From assembly GCF_028826105.1 (NCBI RefSeq), contig NZ_JAQGPL010000001.1, forward strand, positions 5,711,501 to 5,775,500: a stretch of 64,000 nt of DNA, given 5' to 3'. The notes under the pieces are model-generated. The model was not told the origin of the DNA. It saw nothing but the letters and a program-made list of their open reading frames with translations, and ran no database searches. Of this stretch, positions 1 to 8,235 are shown in pieces. The number at the start of each line of letters is the position of its first letter. Within the stretch, counting starts at the first letter, position 1. The stretch is from Paenibacillus humicola (GTDB taxonomy: Bacteria > Bacillota > Bacilli > Paenibacillales > Paenibacillaceae). A program made the translations under genes and the position numbers.

Positions 1-1015
1 CGTATGTTGGATTACCCATACACCAAGCTTCAGAGGTTTCCCCACCGAGAACAGTATCGTTAGTGCTGCTGACACGTTTCGAACCGACTCCGTGCATATA
101 AAAAGCCGTTCCCCATGGATAGAGGGCAAGGTTCTTGGATGACTTTCCATCCAAAGATTCCGCCCAGTCCACCATATGGCGAACGTGCCGCGTAAACGAT
201 TCTGTTGCAAGCCCGCCCAAACATATGTTAAACCGGACAAAATAACCATGGCCGCCAAATTGCGGTCTGAACGGGTCATAGGCTTGACACTTCTTAATAA
301 TCGGATAAATGCAAAAACTAAAATTGGTTGCATGCAGATTCCATCCCTCGAACACGCAGTTCTCAACTTGCGGCATCATGCAATTCGAGAATGAAAAAAT
401 ATGCGCCCCGCCTGAACTGGTCGTAGTTGAAGGTCCGCCGGGGTTAACTTCACGTATCCGGCCGGCATTCATTATTTTAGGCTTTCGAATGAAAGAAAAT
501 TTTCGCACATAAGGCCCTGTAGAATAGTTCCATTCAGTTGGTTTTGCCAGCGTCAACGTATCACCATTTACCGAAACGATCATATTTATTTCATGATGGC
601 CGATGATTTGAAAATCTTGGTTTGCATTCCAGGGAAAAATGACTTGGTAGTCACCAATTAAAATATATTCATTTGCAGAGAAGTCCGCTCCCAAGCCACT
701 TTCAAGGTTAATTGTATATGTGTTTTGGTTGATTTGAGGATCAGCCACGGCGTAAATAATAGATTGTATTCCCTTGAACCAGAAGACCGGTGCGCCGTCC
801 GAACTTGTTCCTGGAGTGGGATCTACGGTCAAACTAGCCCCATTCAAATCAATCGTTAATGATTTATTGATGATAATATTCGTTATTGTATAGGATACGT
901 TTGGATCGAATTGAACGGTCGCAAATTCAACCGCGCTATCAATTGCCCTTTTTATTCGCTCTGTGTCGTCAGTTTCGGAGCCCATCCTTGGAAAACTTTC
1001 AACATAAACATACAT
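1..1015 (-). CDS. Truncated right-handed beta-helix / pectate-lyase-like protein
   Basis: An open frame of 338 codons starts with ATG at 1015 and runs off the left edge, so the C-terminus is missing. The start is supported by GGAGGG eight bases upstream. The N-terminus (SETDDTERIKRAIDSAV) is the usual opening of glycan-degrading or tailspike-type beta-helix proteins, in which a 'D-x-T-x-x-I-x-x-A-I' element precedes parallel beta coils; the rest is rich in N, G, S, T and short hydrophobic strands (YTITNIIINKSLTIDLNG). No signal peptide is visible. Coding is clearly more AT-rich than most of the window, suggesting a different origin. Function beyond a beta-helix fold is not supported; phage tailspike, surface glycosidase and epimerase are all possible. 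Confidence 0.75.
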   Translation of the reverse strand, partial: MYVYVESFPRMGSETDDTERIKRAIDSAVEFATVQFDPNVSYTITNIIINKSLTIDLNGASLTVDPTPGTSSDGAPVFWFKGIQSIIYAVADPQINQNTYTINLESGLGADFSANEYILIGDYQVIFPWNANQDFQIIGHHEINMIVSVNGDTLTLAKPTEWNYSTGPYVRKFSFIRKPKIMNAGRIREVNPGGPSTTTSSGGAHIFSFSNCMMPQVENCVFEGWNLHATNFSFCIYPIIKKCQAYDPFRPQFGGHGYFVRFNICLGGLATESFTRHVRHMVDWAESLDGKSSKNLALYPWGTAFYMHGVGSKRVSSTNDTVLGGETSEAWCMGNPTY

Positions 1016-1100
1016 AAGAATCGCCCTCCGATCTTTAAAACTGTCCCCCTCACAACTAGAATGGCACATTACGCCACTTCGAATGTTTTTAATAGATTCA

Positions 1101-1130
1101 TTGACATCGACGTGATAAAAAAATTATATT
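1101..1130 (+). promoter_or_regulatory. Sigma-A-like promoter, orphan
   Basis: TTGACA (1101-1106), an 18-base spacer and TATATT (1125-1130) make a near-consensus vegetative promoter on the plus strand. The opposite strand of the same AT-rich block carries TATAAT at 1123-1128, which could serve the minus-strand beta-helix gene. No credible plus-strand gene lies downstream before 1500, so the plus-strand promoter may be fortuitous or drive a non-coding transcript. Confidence 0.4.
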
Positions 1131-1167
1131 GTACTCAGCTATTTTGTTTAGTGGAGAATAATTCGAA

Positions 1168-1195
1168 ACATATGAAACACGAACATATGAAACAC
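1168..1195. repeat. Short direct repeat in AT-rich gap
   Basis: ACATATGAAACAC occurs twice (1168-1180 and 1183-1195), i.e. two copies of a 15-bp unit. The rest of 1016-1507 holds no supportable gene; it is AT-rich and contains only this repeat, the promoter-like block at 1101-1130 and the hairpin at 1482-1505. Confidence 0.6.
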
Positions 1196-1474
1196 AAAAC
1201 GGATTAATAGTACCGGCAAGTCTCTAGCACGGGTCTCTTAAGGAATATATATATTGTCTGAAGAAAAGTATTAGATATGTCAATTGTAATAGTAGGTCTA
1301 TTATTGTATGCTAGATAGTCTCATTGGCAACTGAAAAGCACACAGATAAATGCTTTGCGCAAGCCTAAATTTTCTTTCTCATTGACCATCAATGTATGGT
1401 TCAAGATTTAAAAGTACCTAAAAGGGATGCCATTCGTATAACCACTTTTATCTATCTACCCGATAGCAAAACAA

Positions 1475-1505
1475 AGTAAAGGCGCATGCCGGGATCGACA
1501 TGCGC
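1475..1505 (-). terminator. Hairpin downstream of SRPBCC/hypothetical genes
   Basis: GCGCATG (1482-1488) and CATGCGC (1499-1505) form a perfect 7-bp stem with a 10-base loop. Read on the minus strand it is followed by CTTTACTTTG, a T-rich tail, and sits about 20 bp beyond the end of the decayed SRPBCC gene, as expected for a rho-independent terminator. Confidence 0.55.
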
Positions 1506-1524
1506 TTCTACTTCAAAGAGCCTA

Positions 1525-1757
1525 TTATATTTCTCGAGATGCTTCCGCATACTTTTTGAAGTTGTCTAAAATCGCCTGCCAGCCGGCCTGCTGCATCTCG
1601 ATGGACTCCGCCGAAATCAAAGCCAAAGCTGCCGTCTTTCGCTTCCATTCTTGAAACAAATTTACCGCCGGCCTTCAGATCATTCTCGGCGTGTGCCAGT
1701 CGTCGGAAGTCTTGCTCCATTGCTTAATCTGCGGCCGCTCCATTTCAGGCGTAAGGC
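1525..1757 (-). pseudogene. Decayed SRPBCC (AHSA1-like) gene
   Basis: Three pieces of an AHSA1/YndB-type SRPBCC protein appear in different minus-strand frames. From about 1757, a frame reads QIKQWSKTSDDWHTP, the conserved loop before 'RAEND'. The next frame continues AENDLKAGGKFVSRMEAKDG and GFDFGG. A third frame, ending in TAA at 1525-1527, gives the conserved C-terminal helix SIEMQQAGWQAILDNFKKY. Intact relatives are about 140-150 residues; here the N-terminal strand and the central region between GFDFGG and SIEMQQ are missing and at least two frameshifts separate the remnants. An intact but different SRPBCC gene lies about 500 bp upstream in the same orientation. Confidence 0.8.
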
Positions 1758-1763
1758 CTCCGC

Positions 1764-2156
1764 TCAAGGTTCATAGCGCTGCCCCGCGATGAAAATGTCA
1801 ACTTTCCTGGCCGGCGGGGGCGTCTCCTCCACAACGTACAGGTAACGATCCTTCTTATAAAGAACATAATAAAGCATCGTGAACGGATGAAAGTAGTCGA
1901 AGCCCCTAATCCGGCAGCCGCATCGAAACAGGAGCCTCTCCCCTTCGGCGATCGTAAAAGGCAGCCGGTTGCTTCCGCACCAGTCGATGGTTAGCTGAAG
2001 CTCATACTCGCCCGGCTCTATTTCGAACAGCGCCTTTTCTCCGTCTTTGACCTCCCCCAACCGCACATCGCTCAGCAGGATTACATATTCCCGGATTCGA
2101 TTGACCCATTGCGACGTTCTCGCGATCTCAATCGTAGCGGCCATCCACTCCGGCAC
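1764..2156 (-). CDS. Hypothetical beta-rich protein with IDWC motif
   Basis: A 130-residue protein of alternating beta strands with no signal peptide. It carries the pattern 'VRLGEVKDGEKALFEIEPGEYELQ' typical of small bacterial beta-sandwich proteins in which a turn (KDGE) precedes a PGEY/H strand, followed by 'IDWCGS' and a second Cys pair (FRCGC). Near the C-terminus a Tyr-rich stretch (FTMLYYVLYKKDRYLYV) could associate with a membrane or form strands. It lies 51 bp after the SRPBCC gene and probably shares its transcript. I cannot assign a function. Confidence 0.7.
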   Translation of the reverse strand: MPEWMAATIEIARTSQWVNRIREYVILLSDVRLGEVKDGEKALFEIEPGEYELQLTIDWCGSNRLPFTIAEGERLLFRCGCRIRGFDYFHPFTMLYYVLYKKDRYLYVVEETPPPARKVDIFIAGQRYEP

Positions 2157-2207
2157 CTCCCCAAAACATTCAATCCGGCTCGGTCCGCCTCATCGCTCTT
2201 GTACCCG

Positions 2208-2684
2208 TCAGCTGGAGAGTGTGTCCTTACGAGCAGGAAGCCCCGTCGTCAAATAAACCTGTATATTTCTCAATTCGCGGCGGTAGATGGAGCGGACGAT
2301 AGGCGAAGAAAATAGCCGTTCTACCGTTCCTGCGAGCCCGGGCCTGCTGGTGAACTCCGTCGTCAAATGGAGATCGCAATGCCTGCCGTCGCCGGAAGGC
2401 TCTAACGTCCACGTTGTCGTGACGCCTGCCTTGTCGTCCCGCTCCCGAATGACTCGCCCCGGTTCCGGTTCCGTGACGGTCATTTGTAAGGACGACCTCA
2501 CTCCCATGACGTTCATCTTCAGGCGAAACACGGTGCCGGGTCCGCTTCCTCCTTGCAGCACCTCAATCGTTTCGAATTGTTTGGGCAGGATGCCAAGGTG
2601 TTCTTTCATGTCGGTAACGACGCGATAGACGGCCTCGAGCGGCGCGTCGATTCTGCGTGAAACCGAAACTTGATAAGTTTTCAT
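2208..2684 (-). CDS. SRPBCC family protein (polyketide cyclase/dehydrase-like)
   Basis: The protein of 158 residues starts MKTYQVSVSRRIDAPLEAVYRVVTD, the standard opening strand and helix of the START/Bet v 1-like SRPBCC fold, continues through a curved beta sheet (GTVFRLKMNVMG, TTTWTLEPSGDG) and ends in the long C-terminal helix (GTVERLFSSPIVRSIYRRELRNIQVYL). This fold usually binds hydrophobic ligands; the ligand here is unknown. The frame is open to 2741, but ATG at 2684 matches the family start and has GGGGGA about nine bases upstream. It is followed 51 bp later by the 130-aa hypothetical gene. Confidence 0.8.
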   Translation of the reverse strand: MKTYQVSVSRRIDAPLEAVYRVVTDMKEHLGILPKQFETIEVLQGGSGPGTVFRLKMNVMGVRSSLQMTVTEPEPGRVIRERDDKAGVTTTWTLEPSGDGRHCDLHLTTEFTSRPGLAGTVERLFSSPIVRSIYRRELRNIQVYLTTGLPARKDTLSS

Positions 2685-2862
2685 CCTTGTTTCCCCCGTC
2701 TTTTCACGATTGGATCCTAAGAACAACCTTAGCCTTTTCATTATGCTGTCGTACCGGGGAAGCTATAGAGCGATTCTACTTTTTTGGGAAATCGCCATAT
2801 TCTTTTCGGAGCTTGCGCCCTCACAGCCGCCCTTAAGTCGCTCTCTCAGTCGGACCCTTAAG

Positions 2863-3819
2863 CTATTGTGCAAAAAATGCCTTTTTTCTTGTGTTCGATT
2901 CTTCTTTAAACCGTTCCGTTTCAAGCATTTTGTTAATCATGAAGTGCTCCTCTTGGCTAAGCGTCAAATTGTCCAATACCTGTAGATTCGATTTCAATTG
3001 ATCCACCGTGGCAACACCGATAACGGCGGTCGAAACACTTGTATTTTGCAGATTCCATTTGATGAAAATATGGGCTAATTGCTGTTTGTCAAAAAATCCG
3101 GCTTCCTCCCCTACTGCAAAAAGCTTTCCTTTCATAAACAATTCTCTTGTTAAAATCCCCATCGATTTATCGTTTGCGGCCGGCACAACCTCATTTTCCA
3201 TATATCGATCAGCCAAATTATAGTTGATGTAAATCGAATCAAAACAGCCTTTGTTTATTTGTTGCAGGTAAACCTCATTCCCGGAAAAAGTATCTGCGTT
3301 AGCAAATCGGATTAAACCTTCTTGTTTTAAGGCTTGAATATTGTACGAGATTTTATCCAGATATTCCGGATCGGCATCCAGAGCTTCTTTCATAAAAGCC
3401 AAATTCAATATATCGATCCTCTCCAGCTGCATCAGCTTCAATATACGAATAACTTCCATTCGCAGCAGTTGAAAATCGCTCATCTGGCGATTATTCGGAT
3501 CATAACTGTAGCACATGCCTTCCGGTCGTGTCTGAATCAGTATCTCTTGGCTTGGGGCTAATTTTTTGAGCAGCCGTCCAAGTGCCTCTTTTTCCGAATC
3601 AATCGTCGCATCAAAAAAATTGATACCGCTTTCTAATGCATGGATCATAATTTCTTCACGGACGCTCCCCCCGAAATCGGGAAAAATATATCCGCGTGTG
3701 ACCGCCTTTTCAAAATCATCCTGAAATCCCTTAATTCTTCCACCGGGATAAAATTCATGACCGCCTAACCCGAGCATCGAGATCTTCAACCCTGTGTTTC
3801 CATATTCTCTATATTTCAT
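2863..3819 (-). CDS. Aldo/keto reductase homologue lacking the catalytic tetrad
   Basis: A 318-residue protein with an AKR beginning (YREYGNTGLKISMLGLGG) and overall TIM-barrel pattern. The family tetrad is Asp-Tyr-Lys-His. Here the Asp is present (NFFDATIDSEKEALG), but the Tyr position is Ile, the Lys position is in TRPEGM (Arg instead of Lys) and the His of the usual 'DL..LH' reads ILNLAF. Reductase activity is therefore doubtful. The gene is AT-rich compared with neighbours, has GGGATGG ten bases before the ATG, and stands alone. Alternatives are a structural or ligand-binding AKR paralogue. The preceding 390 bp (3820-4210) hold only its leader and the MerR terminator. Confidence 0.8.
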   Translation of the reverse strand: MKYREYGNTGLKISMLGLGGHEFYPGGRIKGFQDDFEKAVTRGYIFPDFGGSVREEIMIHALESGINFFDATIDSEKEALGRLLKKLAPSQEILIQTRPEGMCYSYDPNNRQMSDFQLLRMEVIRILKLMQLERIDILNLAFMKEALDADPEYLDKISYNIQALKQEGLIRFANADTFSGNEVYLQQINKGCFDSIYINYNLADRYMENEVVPAANDKSMGILTRELFMKGKLFAVGEEAGFFDKQQLAHIFIKWNLQNTSVSTAVIGVATVDQLKSNLQVLDNLTLSQEEHFMINKMLETERFKEESNTRKKAFFAQ

Positions 3820-4147
3820 GTTTATTCCATCCCTTCCTTTTTTATTTGTTCCTTACTACTCACTAAATTTCGACGCTTACTATTGTTAACCTGCCTGATC
3901 GCAACGAAGGTCATGGTCGAGCTTGCGATTATGGGTAACACGTCCGCACCGGATGGACGATTTTACGAAAAGCCTCCTAAATTACAGTTTTCCGCTGCCG
4001 CTTCACCTGCTTGGGCGAATGCCGTATCGTCACTTGAACCGCCGGTGTCGGTCTTCTTTCTCTCCACCATATAGCCATTCGCGCAAGAGGGCAATAGCCG
4101 CTTTTCGCCGAGGAAGGGAACAAGCCGGGAAAAATGCGGGCAACGGC

Positions 4148-4176
4148 AAAAAGGAAAGCCGCCGCCGCGGCTCCCC
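4148..4176 (-). terminator. Rho-independent terminator of the MerR gene
   Basis: On the minus strand GGGGAGCCGC (4176-4167) pairs with GCGGCTTTCC (4162-4153), ten base pairs including two G-U pairs, with a four-base GGCG loop and a TTTTT tail. It lies 35 bp after the MerR stop codon. Confidence 0.85.
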
Positions 4177-4210
4177 TTTCGCTGTTTCGATCTTCATCTG
4201 CAAACGGGCC

Positions 4211-4939
4211 TTACGCTTTCAAATTGTCCGCGTAGACGGCCATGGCGTCGCGCATAAAGACGGCGAGGCCCTCTCCGAATTTATCGATGTTTTTCGTAAA
4301 GCGCGTATCGTCCACATACATTTGCCCAAGTCCTTTGAACGCTTCCGGCGGATACGTGCCGAGCTCGTTCAGGAAATCGTACCACAATTTGATCGCAGCC
4401 TGAGCCTGCGGCGAATCCGGCGGCATATGCCGGACCGCGGCCAGGTCCCAATAAATCTTGTTCATTCGCTCCTGGGTATCCTTCGGCATGCCCGCCAGCT
4501 TGGCATTCGACTTGTCGACCGCTTCATCTCCCCAGCGTTCGCGCGCCTCCTGCTCGTACGGGTTATGGCTGAAGTCGAAGCCTTCGAATTTCTCTTTATG
4601 GGTCATGTCCAGTTCTCCTTTCGCATGACGAATCGTTTTATCGAGCGTCTCGATCATCTTGTCGAGCCGGCTGCGCTTCTCCAGCAGCATGTTCCGCTGC
4701 ATCGCGAGCGCCTCCTCCCGGTCAAACGACGGACTGCTCAGAATTTCGCCGATTTTCTTTAAAGGGAAGCCCAATTCCCGAAAAAAAAGGATTTGCTGCA
4801 GCGTTTCCAGATTTCGGTCGGAATACACCCGATAGCCGGCCTCGGTCGTCTCTTCCGGAATCAACAAACCGATCTCATCGTAATGATGCAGCGTGCGCAC
4901 GCTGATGCCGACCAAATCGGCGACTTCCTTCACTCTCAT
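4211..4939 (-). CDS. MerR family regulator with TipAS effector domain
   Basis: A 242-residue regulator. Residues 1-70 are a MerR winged helix (MRVKEVADLVGISVRTLHHYDEIGLL, YRVYSDRNLETLQQI), followed by a long dimerisation coil (about 75-110) and a C-terminal TipAS domain (about 120-240: YEQEARERWGD, PPDSPQAQAAIKLWYDFLN, FMRDAMAVY), the drug-binding domain of TipAL and Bacillus Mta. Such proteins activate their own promoter and multidrug transporter genes when the domain binds a hydrophobic cation or thiopeptide. The gene is monocistronic, with its own promoter and terminator, so autoregulation and a distant target are likely. Confidence 0.9.
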   Translation of the reverse strand: MRVKEVADLVGISVRTLHHYDEIGLLIPEETTEAGYRVYSDRNLETLQQILFFRELGFPLKKIGEILSSPSFDREEALAMQRNMLLEKRSRLDKMIETLDKTIRHAKGELDMTHKEKFEGFDFSHNPYEQEARERWGDEAVDKSNAKLAGMPKDTQERMNKIYWDLAAVRHMPPDSPQAQAAIKLWYDFLNELGTYPPEAFKGLGQMYVDDTRFTKNIDKFGEGLAVFMRDAMAVYADNLKA

Positions 4940-4964
4940 CTGCGCCGTCCTCCCTTCACCACTT

Positions 4965-4995
4965 ACTATAGAGTATCACGTAACGTGAGGGTCAA
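4965..4995 (-). promoter_or_regulatory. MerR-type autoregulated promoter (19-bp spacer)
   Basis: Read on the minus strand: TTGACC (4995-4990), a 19-bp spacer, TATAGT (4970-4965). Inside the spacer lies the perfect dyad TCACG-TTA-CGTGA (4976-4988). The overlong spacer with a centred dyad is the hallmark of promoters that MerR proteins untwist. The MerR ATG follows 25 bp downstream. Confidence 0.9.
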
Positions 4996-5194
4996 CAGGG
5001 AAAACGAAAATTATTATTCAAGGCTTCTTTAAGGAGTTCTGAAAAGGGGATTATTTGGAAGCGGAAAGAGCGACAAATGCAGCCGTATTTGGGGGAAAAT
5101 GAGTCGAAGAGGAACCCGCGGCGGCGAAAACAAGAAGTATCGGCCGACGCCGTATTTTCGTGTGGTTGAACAAGTTTCTTCCCGGCAAAAAGTT

Positions 5195-5243
5195 AAAAAA
5201 CGGGAGGACACACGGCCCGCGGCCGGCGTACCTCCCGTTTTCC
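5195..5243 (-). terminator. Terminator after aldo/keto reductase
   Basis: AAAACGGGAGG (5197-5207) and CCTCCCGTTTT (5231-5241) are exact complements, an 11-bp stem around a 23-base GC-rich loop. On the minus strand the tail is TTTTTT. It directly follows the reductase stop at 5248. Confidence 0.85.
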
Positions 5244-5247
5244 AAGG

Positions 5248-6234
5248 TTACAGGCTTAAATTCTTCATCGAGTGCTCCGGATAACGCATTCCGGCGGCGG
5301 CTCCCTTCGGAGCGGCGGCGTCGATGCTTGCCAATTCGTCCGGCGTCAGCCGGATCGCCAGCGCGCCGGCATTCTCCTCCAGGTACTTCCGGCGCTTCGT
5401 TCCCGGGATGGGGACGATATCGTCGCCCTGCGCGAGCAGCCAGGCCAAAGCCAGCTGCGACGGCTCGCAGCCTTTCTCCGCCGCAATCTCCTTGATGCGG
5501 TCCACCAATTCAAGGTTTTTGCGGAAATTGTCGCCTTGAAAGCGGGGCGAAGAGCGGCGGAAATCGTCCTCCGCCAAATCCTCGAATTTCCGGATCTGGC
5601 CGGTAAGAAAGCCGCGCCCGAGCGGGCTGTAAGCGACGAAGCCGATGCCGAGCTCACGGCAGACCGGCAAAATGTCGTCCTCTACGTCGCGGCTCCACAG
5701 CGAATATTCGGTCTGCAAAGCGGCGATCGGATGGACGGCATGGGCCCGCCGGATCGTTGCGGTCCCCGCCTCAGACAAGCCGAGATACCGGACCTTGCCT
5801 TCCTTCACCAGCTCGGCCATCGCGCCTACCGTCTCCTCGATCGGGGTATTGGGGTCGACCCGGTGCTGGTAATAGAGGTCGATATAGTCGACGCCCAGAC
5901 GGCGCAGGCTCGCTTCGCAGGCGGACTTCACGTATTCCGGCCTGCCGTTGATCCCGAGAAACGAACCGTCCGCACCGCGCACGTTGCCGAACTTGGTCGC
6001 GAGCACCGCTTGGTCGCGGCGCCCTTTTAACGCTTTGCCGACCAGCTCCTCGTTCTTCCCGACCCCATACATATCGGCCGTGTCCAGGAAGGTGACGCCA
6101 AGCTCCATGGCGCGATGGAGGGTTCGAACCGCCTCGTCCTCGTCCCGCCCGCCGTAAAAATCGGACATGCCCATGCAGCCGAGCCCCAGCGCCGATACGT
6201 CAAGCGCGCCGCCAAGATTACGTTTCTTCATCAT
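5248..6234 (-). CDS. Aldo/keto reductase (AKR13-like)
   Basis: A complete 328-residue NADPH-dependent aldo/keto reductase. The tetrad is intact: Asp and Tyr in FLDTADMYG (about 50-58), Lys in VLATKFG (about 81) and His in YYQHRVDP (about 125). The C-terminal NADP-binding signature reads [14 protein letters not shown]. It resembles the group acting on small aldehydes and ketones such as methylglyoxal. AAGGAGG lies ten bases before the ATG. It follows the NmrA-family gene by 28 bp and probably shares its transcript, together forming a small oxidoreductase operon upstream of which lies a TetR gene. Confidence 0.9.
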   Translation of the reverse strand: MMKKRNLGGALDVSALGLGCMGMSDFYGGRDEDEAVRTLHRAMELGVTFLDTADMYGVGKNEELVGKALKGRRDQAVLATKFGNVRGADGSFLGINGRPEYVKSACEASLRRLGVDYIDLYYQHRVDPNTPIEETVGAMAELVKEGKVRYLGLSEAGTATIRRAHAVHPIAALQTEYSLWSRDVEDDILPVCRELGIGFVAYSPLGRGFLTGQIRKFEDLAEDDFRRSSPRFQGDNFRKNLELVDRIKEIAAEKGCEPSQLALAWLLAQGDDIVPIPGTKRRKYLEENAGALAIRLTPDELASIDAAAPKGAAAGMRYPEHSMKNLSL

Positions 6235-6252
6235 TAGGCAAAAACCTCCTTG

Positions 6253-6268
6253 CTGTAACGCGTTACAG
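6253..6268. repeat. Perfect 16-bp palindrome between NmrA and AKR genes
   Basis: CTGTAACGCGTTACAG is a complete palindrome. It covers the stop codon of the NmrA-like gene (TAA at 6263-6265) and ends just before the AKR ribosome binding site. The TGTAAC...GTTACA arrangement resembles operators of TetR-type repressors, so it may be an internal operator; it could also arise by chance. Confidence 0.5.
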
Positions 6269-7123
6269 CCATTTTTTGAGCGTTTCTTCGAGCGTGGTCC
6301 GCCCGGAAATCAGCTCGGTGCCTTGGCGCTCGAAATCGATCCATCCCTTGTTGAAGCCGTCCAGCATCTCAATCCGGCCGTGAAGCCGGTCCGGATCGCC
6401 TCCCTGGCTGACAAAAGCGGCGGCCCACTCGCTGCGCGGAACCTCGACCGCTTTTACTTCGCGCTTCAGCAGCCTTGCGAAAGCGGCGGCGATATCGTTC
6501 GGCGAATAAGGCTCGGGCCCCTGCAGCTCCAGATACCGGACCCCGTCCCAGCTCTGCTGCAGCGTCTCGGCCGCGATTTGTCCGATATCTGTCGTGGCGA
6601 TCATCGGGATTTTGCGGTCCAGCGGGTGCAGAAAGCTGTACACCTGCCCGCCGCGCGCGGGCTCGACGTCCCAGAAGCAGTTGTCCTGAAACCAGGCCGC
6701 GCGCAGAAACGCGGACGGAATCGGCAGCTTCGCAAGCTCCTCCTCGAGAATATGAAGCGATTCGATAATACCCAGCCCTTGCGTGCGGTGAGCGCCGACG
6801 GACGAGAGCGCAACGAATTTCGGCACGCCGGCCGCTGCGAGCGCTTTGGCGGCCGCCCCGACGGTTTCCTTCGTCTCGGGGAATCCTTCCGACGGATAGA
6901 AAACCGGCGGATTCATATAAAACACGGCTTCCGCCCCGTCAAAAGCCGCCTGCAGAGCATCGGCATCGCGGTAATCCGCCAATGCGGCTTCGGCGCCGCG
7001 CTCCCGCCAAGCCTTCGCTTTCTCCTCATTCCGGACCACGACCCGGACCTTCCTGCCCTGCGCCAGCAGCGCTTCGGCTGCCGCGCCTCCAACTTGACCG
7101 GTAGCACCCATTATAACAAACAT
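6263..7123 (-). CDS. NmrA-like NAD(P)-binding protein / azoreductase type
   Basis: A 286-residue atypical short-chain dehydrogenase. The N-terminus [20 protein letters not shown] holds the glycine-rich Rossmann motif GATGQVG, followed by [11 protein letters not shown] for NADP discrimination. The canonical SDR Tyr-x-x-x-Lys is not evident, as usual in the NmrA and NAD(P)H-azoreductase branch. Later segments ([47 protein letters not shown]) match that branch closely. GAGGAGG lies nine bases before the ATG. It is first in a two-gene unit with the downstream aldo/keto reductase and faces a TetR gene in the same orientation. Confidence 0.85.
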   Translation of the reverse strand: MFVIMGATGQVGGAAAEALLAQGRKVRVVVRNEEKAKAWRERGAEAALADYRDADALQAAFDGAEAVFYMNPPVFYPSEGFPETKETVGAAAKALAAAGVPKFVALSSVGAHRTQGLGIIESLHILEEELAKLPIPSAFLRAAWFQDNCFWDVEPARGGQVYSFLHPLDRKIPMIATTDIGQIAAETLQQSWDGVRYLELQGPEPYSPNDIAAAFARLLKREVKAVEVPRSEWAAAFVSQGGDPDRLHGRIEMLDGFNKGWIDFERQGTELISGRTTLEETLKKWL

Positions 7124-7212
7124 ATTTTATCGCCTCCTCGTAATGGAGTCCATCTTAGCATGAGAAATTATAAATTACAATATACATTTTAATTTTTTTG
7201 TAACTTAAAAGC

Positions 7213-7260
7213 AAAAAAATATGCTCTCCCTGCCCGGACGGGGTAGCTTCCGAAGGGAGA
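7213..7260 (-). terminator. Terminator after TetR gene
   Basis: TCTCCCT (7225-7231) and AGGGAGA (7254-7260) form a 7-bp stem; on the minus strand it is followed by GCATATTTTTTTGC. It lies 45 bp after the TetR stop and separates it from the AT-rich promoter region of the NmrA gene (7124-7212). Confidence 0.6.
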
Positions 7261-7304
7261 ACAGGCGGGATGAATAAATGTCCGTCCGGTACGTTGCGAT
7301 GACG

Positions 7305-7886
7305 TCAGGCAAACAGTCCGTGCGAAATGAGGCGCCATATCGCTTCGAAGCGGCTGTCCGCTTCGGGCAGCTCCCATTCCGAGGCATGGGCGGCATGATG
7401 AAATGGCGTCGTGGCCGTATATACGGCTTCGGCCGCCATACGGACGTCCTGCCGCGCGATCGTTTCCTGCGATATGCCGTCTTCGATGATGGCGGCCAAT
7501 TGGCCGAGCAGGCGGTCGCGATGCTTCTGCAGAGCGCTCGGCGCTTCCTTGACGAGCCCGGCGTACATCTCGAACAGCTCGGGATCCCGCCTCGAGCGGT
7601 TCCGTTTATAGGTGCGAAGGGTATCCAGCCAGCGGTAAAGCCGAAGCTCGGCCGGACCGTCCTCCTCGGCGACCGCGATCAGCGGGGGGAGGGAACGCTC
7701 CAGCCACCGCTCGACAACGGCTTCCTTCAGCGCCGCTTTATTGTCATAGAGCCGGTACAGGGCGGCGTGACTGACGCCGAGCGCCCGGGCGATGTCGGAC
7801 ATGTTCGTTTTCGCAGGCCCGAATTTGCGCAGAACCTCCTCAGTCGTATCCAGAATCCGTTCTTTGGACAAGACTTCGTCTGCCAT
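7305..7886 (-). CDS. TetR family transcriptional regulator
   Basis: A 193-residue regulator starting MADEVLSKERILDTTEEVLRKFG. The N-terminal HTH is clear (TNMSDIARALGVSHAALYRLYDNKAALKEAVVERWL) and is followed by an all-helical ligand domain. The frame stays open to 8096, but ATG at 7886 has AAGGAGGT nine bases upstream and the family's normal start. By position it probably controls the adjacent NmrA/AKR genes, for which the palindrome at 6253-6268 is one candidate site. Confidence 0.9.
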   Translation of the reverse strand: MADEVLSKERILDTTEEVLRKFGPAKTNMSDIARALGVSHAALYRLYDNKAALKEAVVERWLERSLPPLIAVAEEDGPAELRLYRWLDTLRTYKRNRSRRDPELFEMYAGLVKEAPSALQKHRDRLLGQLAAIIEDGISQETIARQDVRMAAEAVYTATTPFHHAAHASEWELPEADSRFEAIWRLISHGLFA

Positions 7887-8235
7887 TGGACTTGCACCTC
7901 CTTTTCCCAAACGCCGTGGGCATCGATCTTTTAAAAACGATCTTAGCACAACCGTCCGCAGGGGACAAACGGCAATTTCCGGGGCGGCCGCAAGCGAAAC
8001 GTCCGGAGGGTCTTGAAAACGGCAATCCGCCCTTACCCGGGTACTAAGGCCGGATAAAGGCGGATCTGCGAGAGCCGTGCGAAGCAAACTCCGCACGAAG
8101 CAAGAGCGGCTTCTGCCGGCAGCCTCCCGCCGGCGAACCGGTCAGGAGAGCGTCGCCTGCACGTTCCCTTCGACGAATTCGGCCCATTCGAATACAGCAC
8201 CTCGGCCCCGTTAGCGGCCTCTGCCGGCGCTGCTC
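7887..8235. other. Intergenic stretch without a supported gene
   Basis: This 349-bp gap between the TetR gene and the 2-hydroxyacid dehydrogenase has GC content like coding DNA but no frame that resembles a known protein. It contains a weak inverted repeat (ATCCGCC at 8025-8031, GGCGGAT at 8059-8065) and a GCCGGC hairpin near 8120-8135, neither with a T-run. It presumably holds the end of the catabolic operon transcript and the TetR promoter. Confidence 0.4.

Noticed and set aside
8025..8065. ATCCGCC/GGCGGAT inverted repeat as a terminator
   Set aside because: The 27-base loop and lack of a T-run make it a poor terminator; likely chance in GC-rich DNA.
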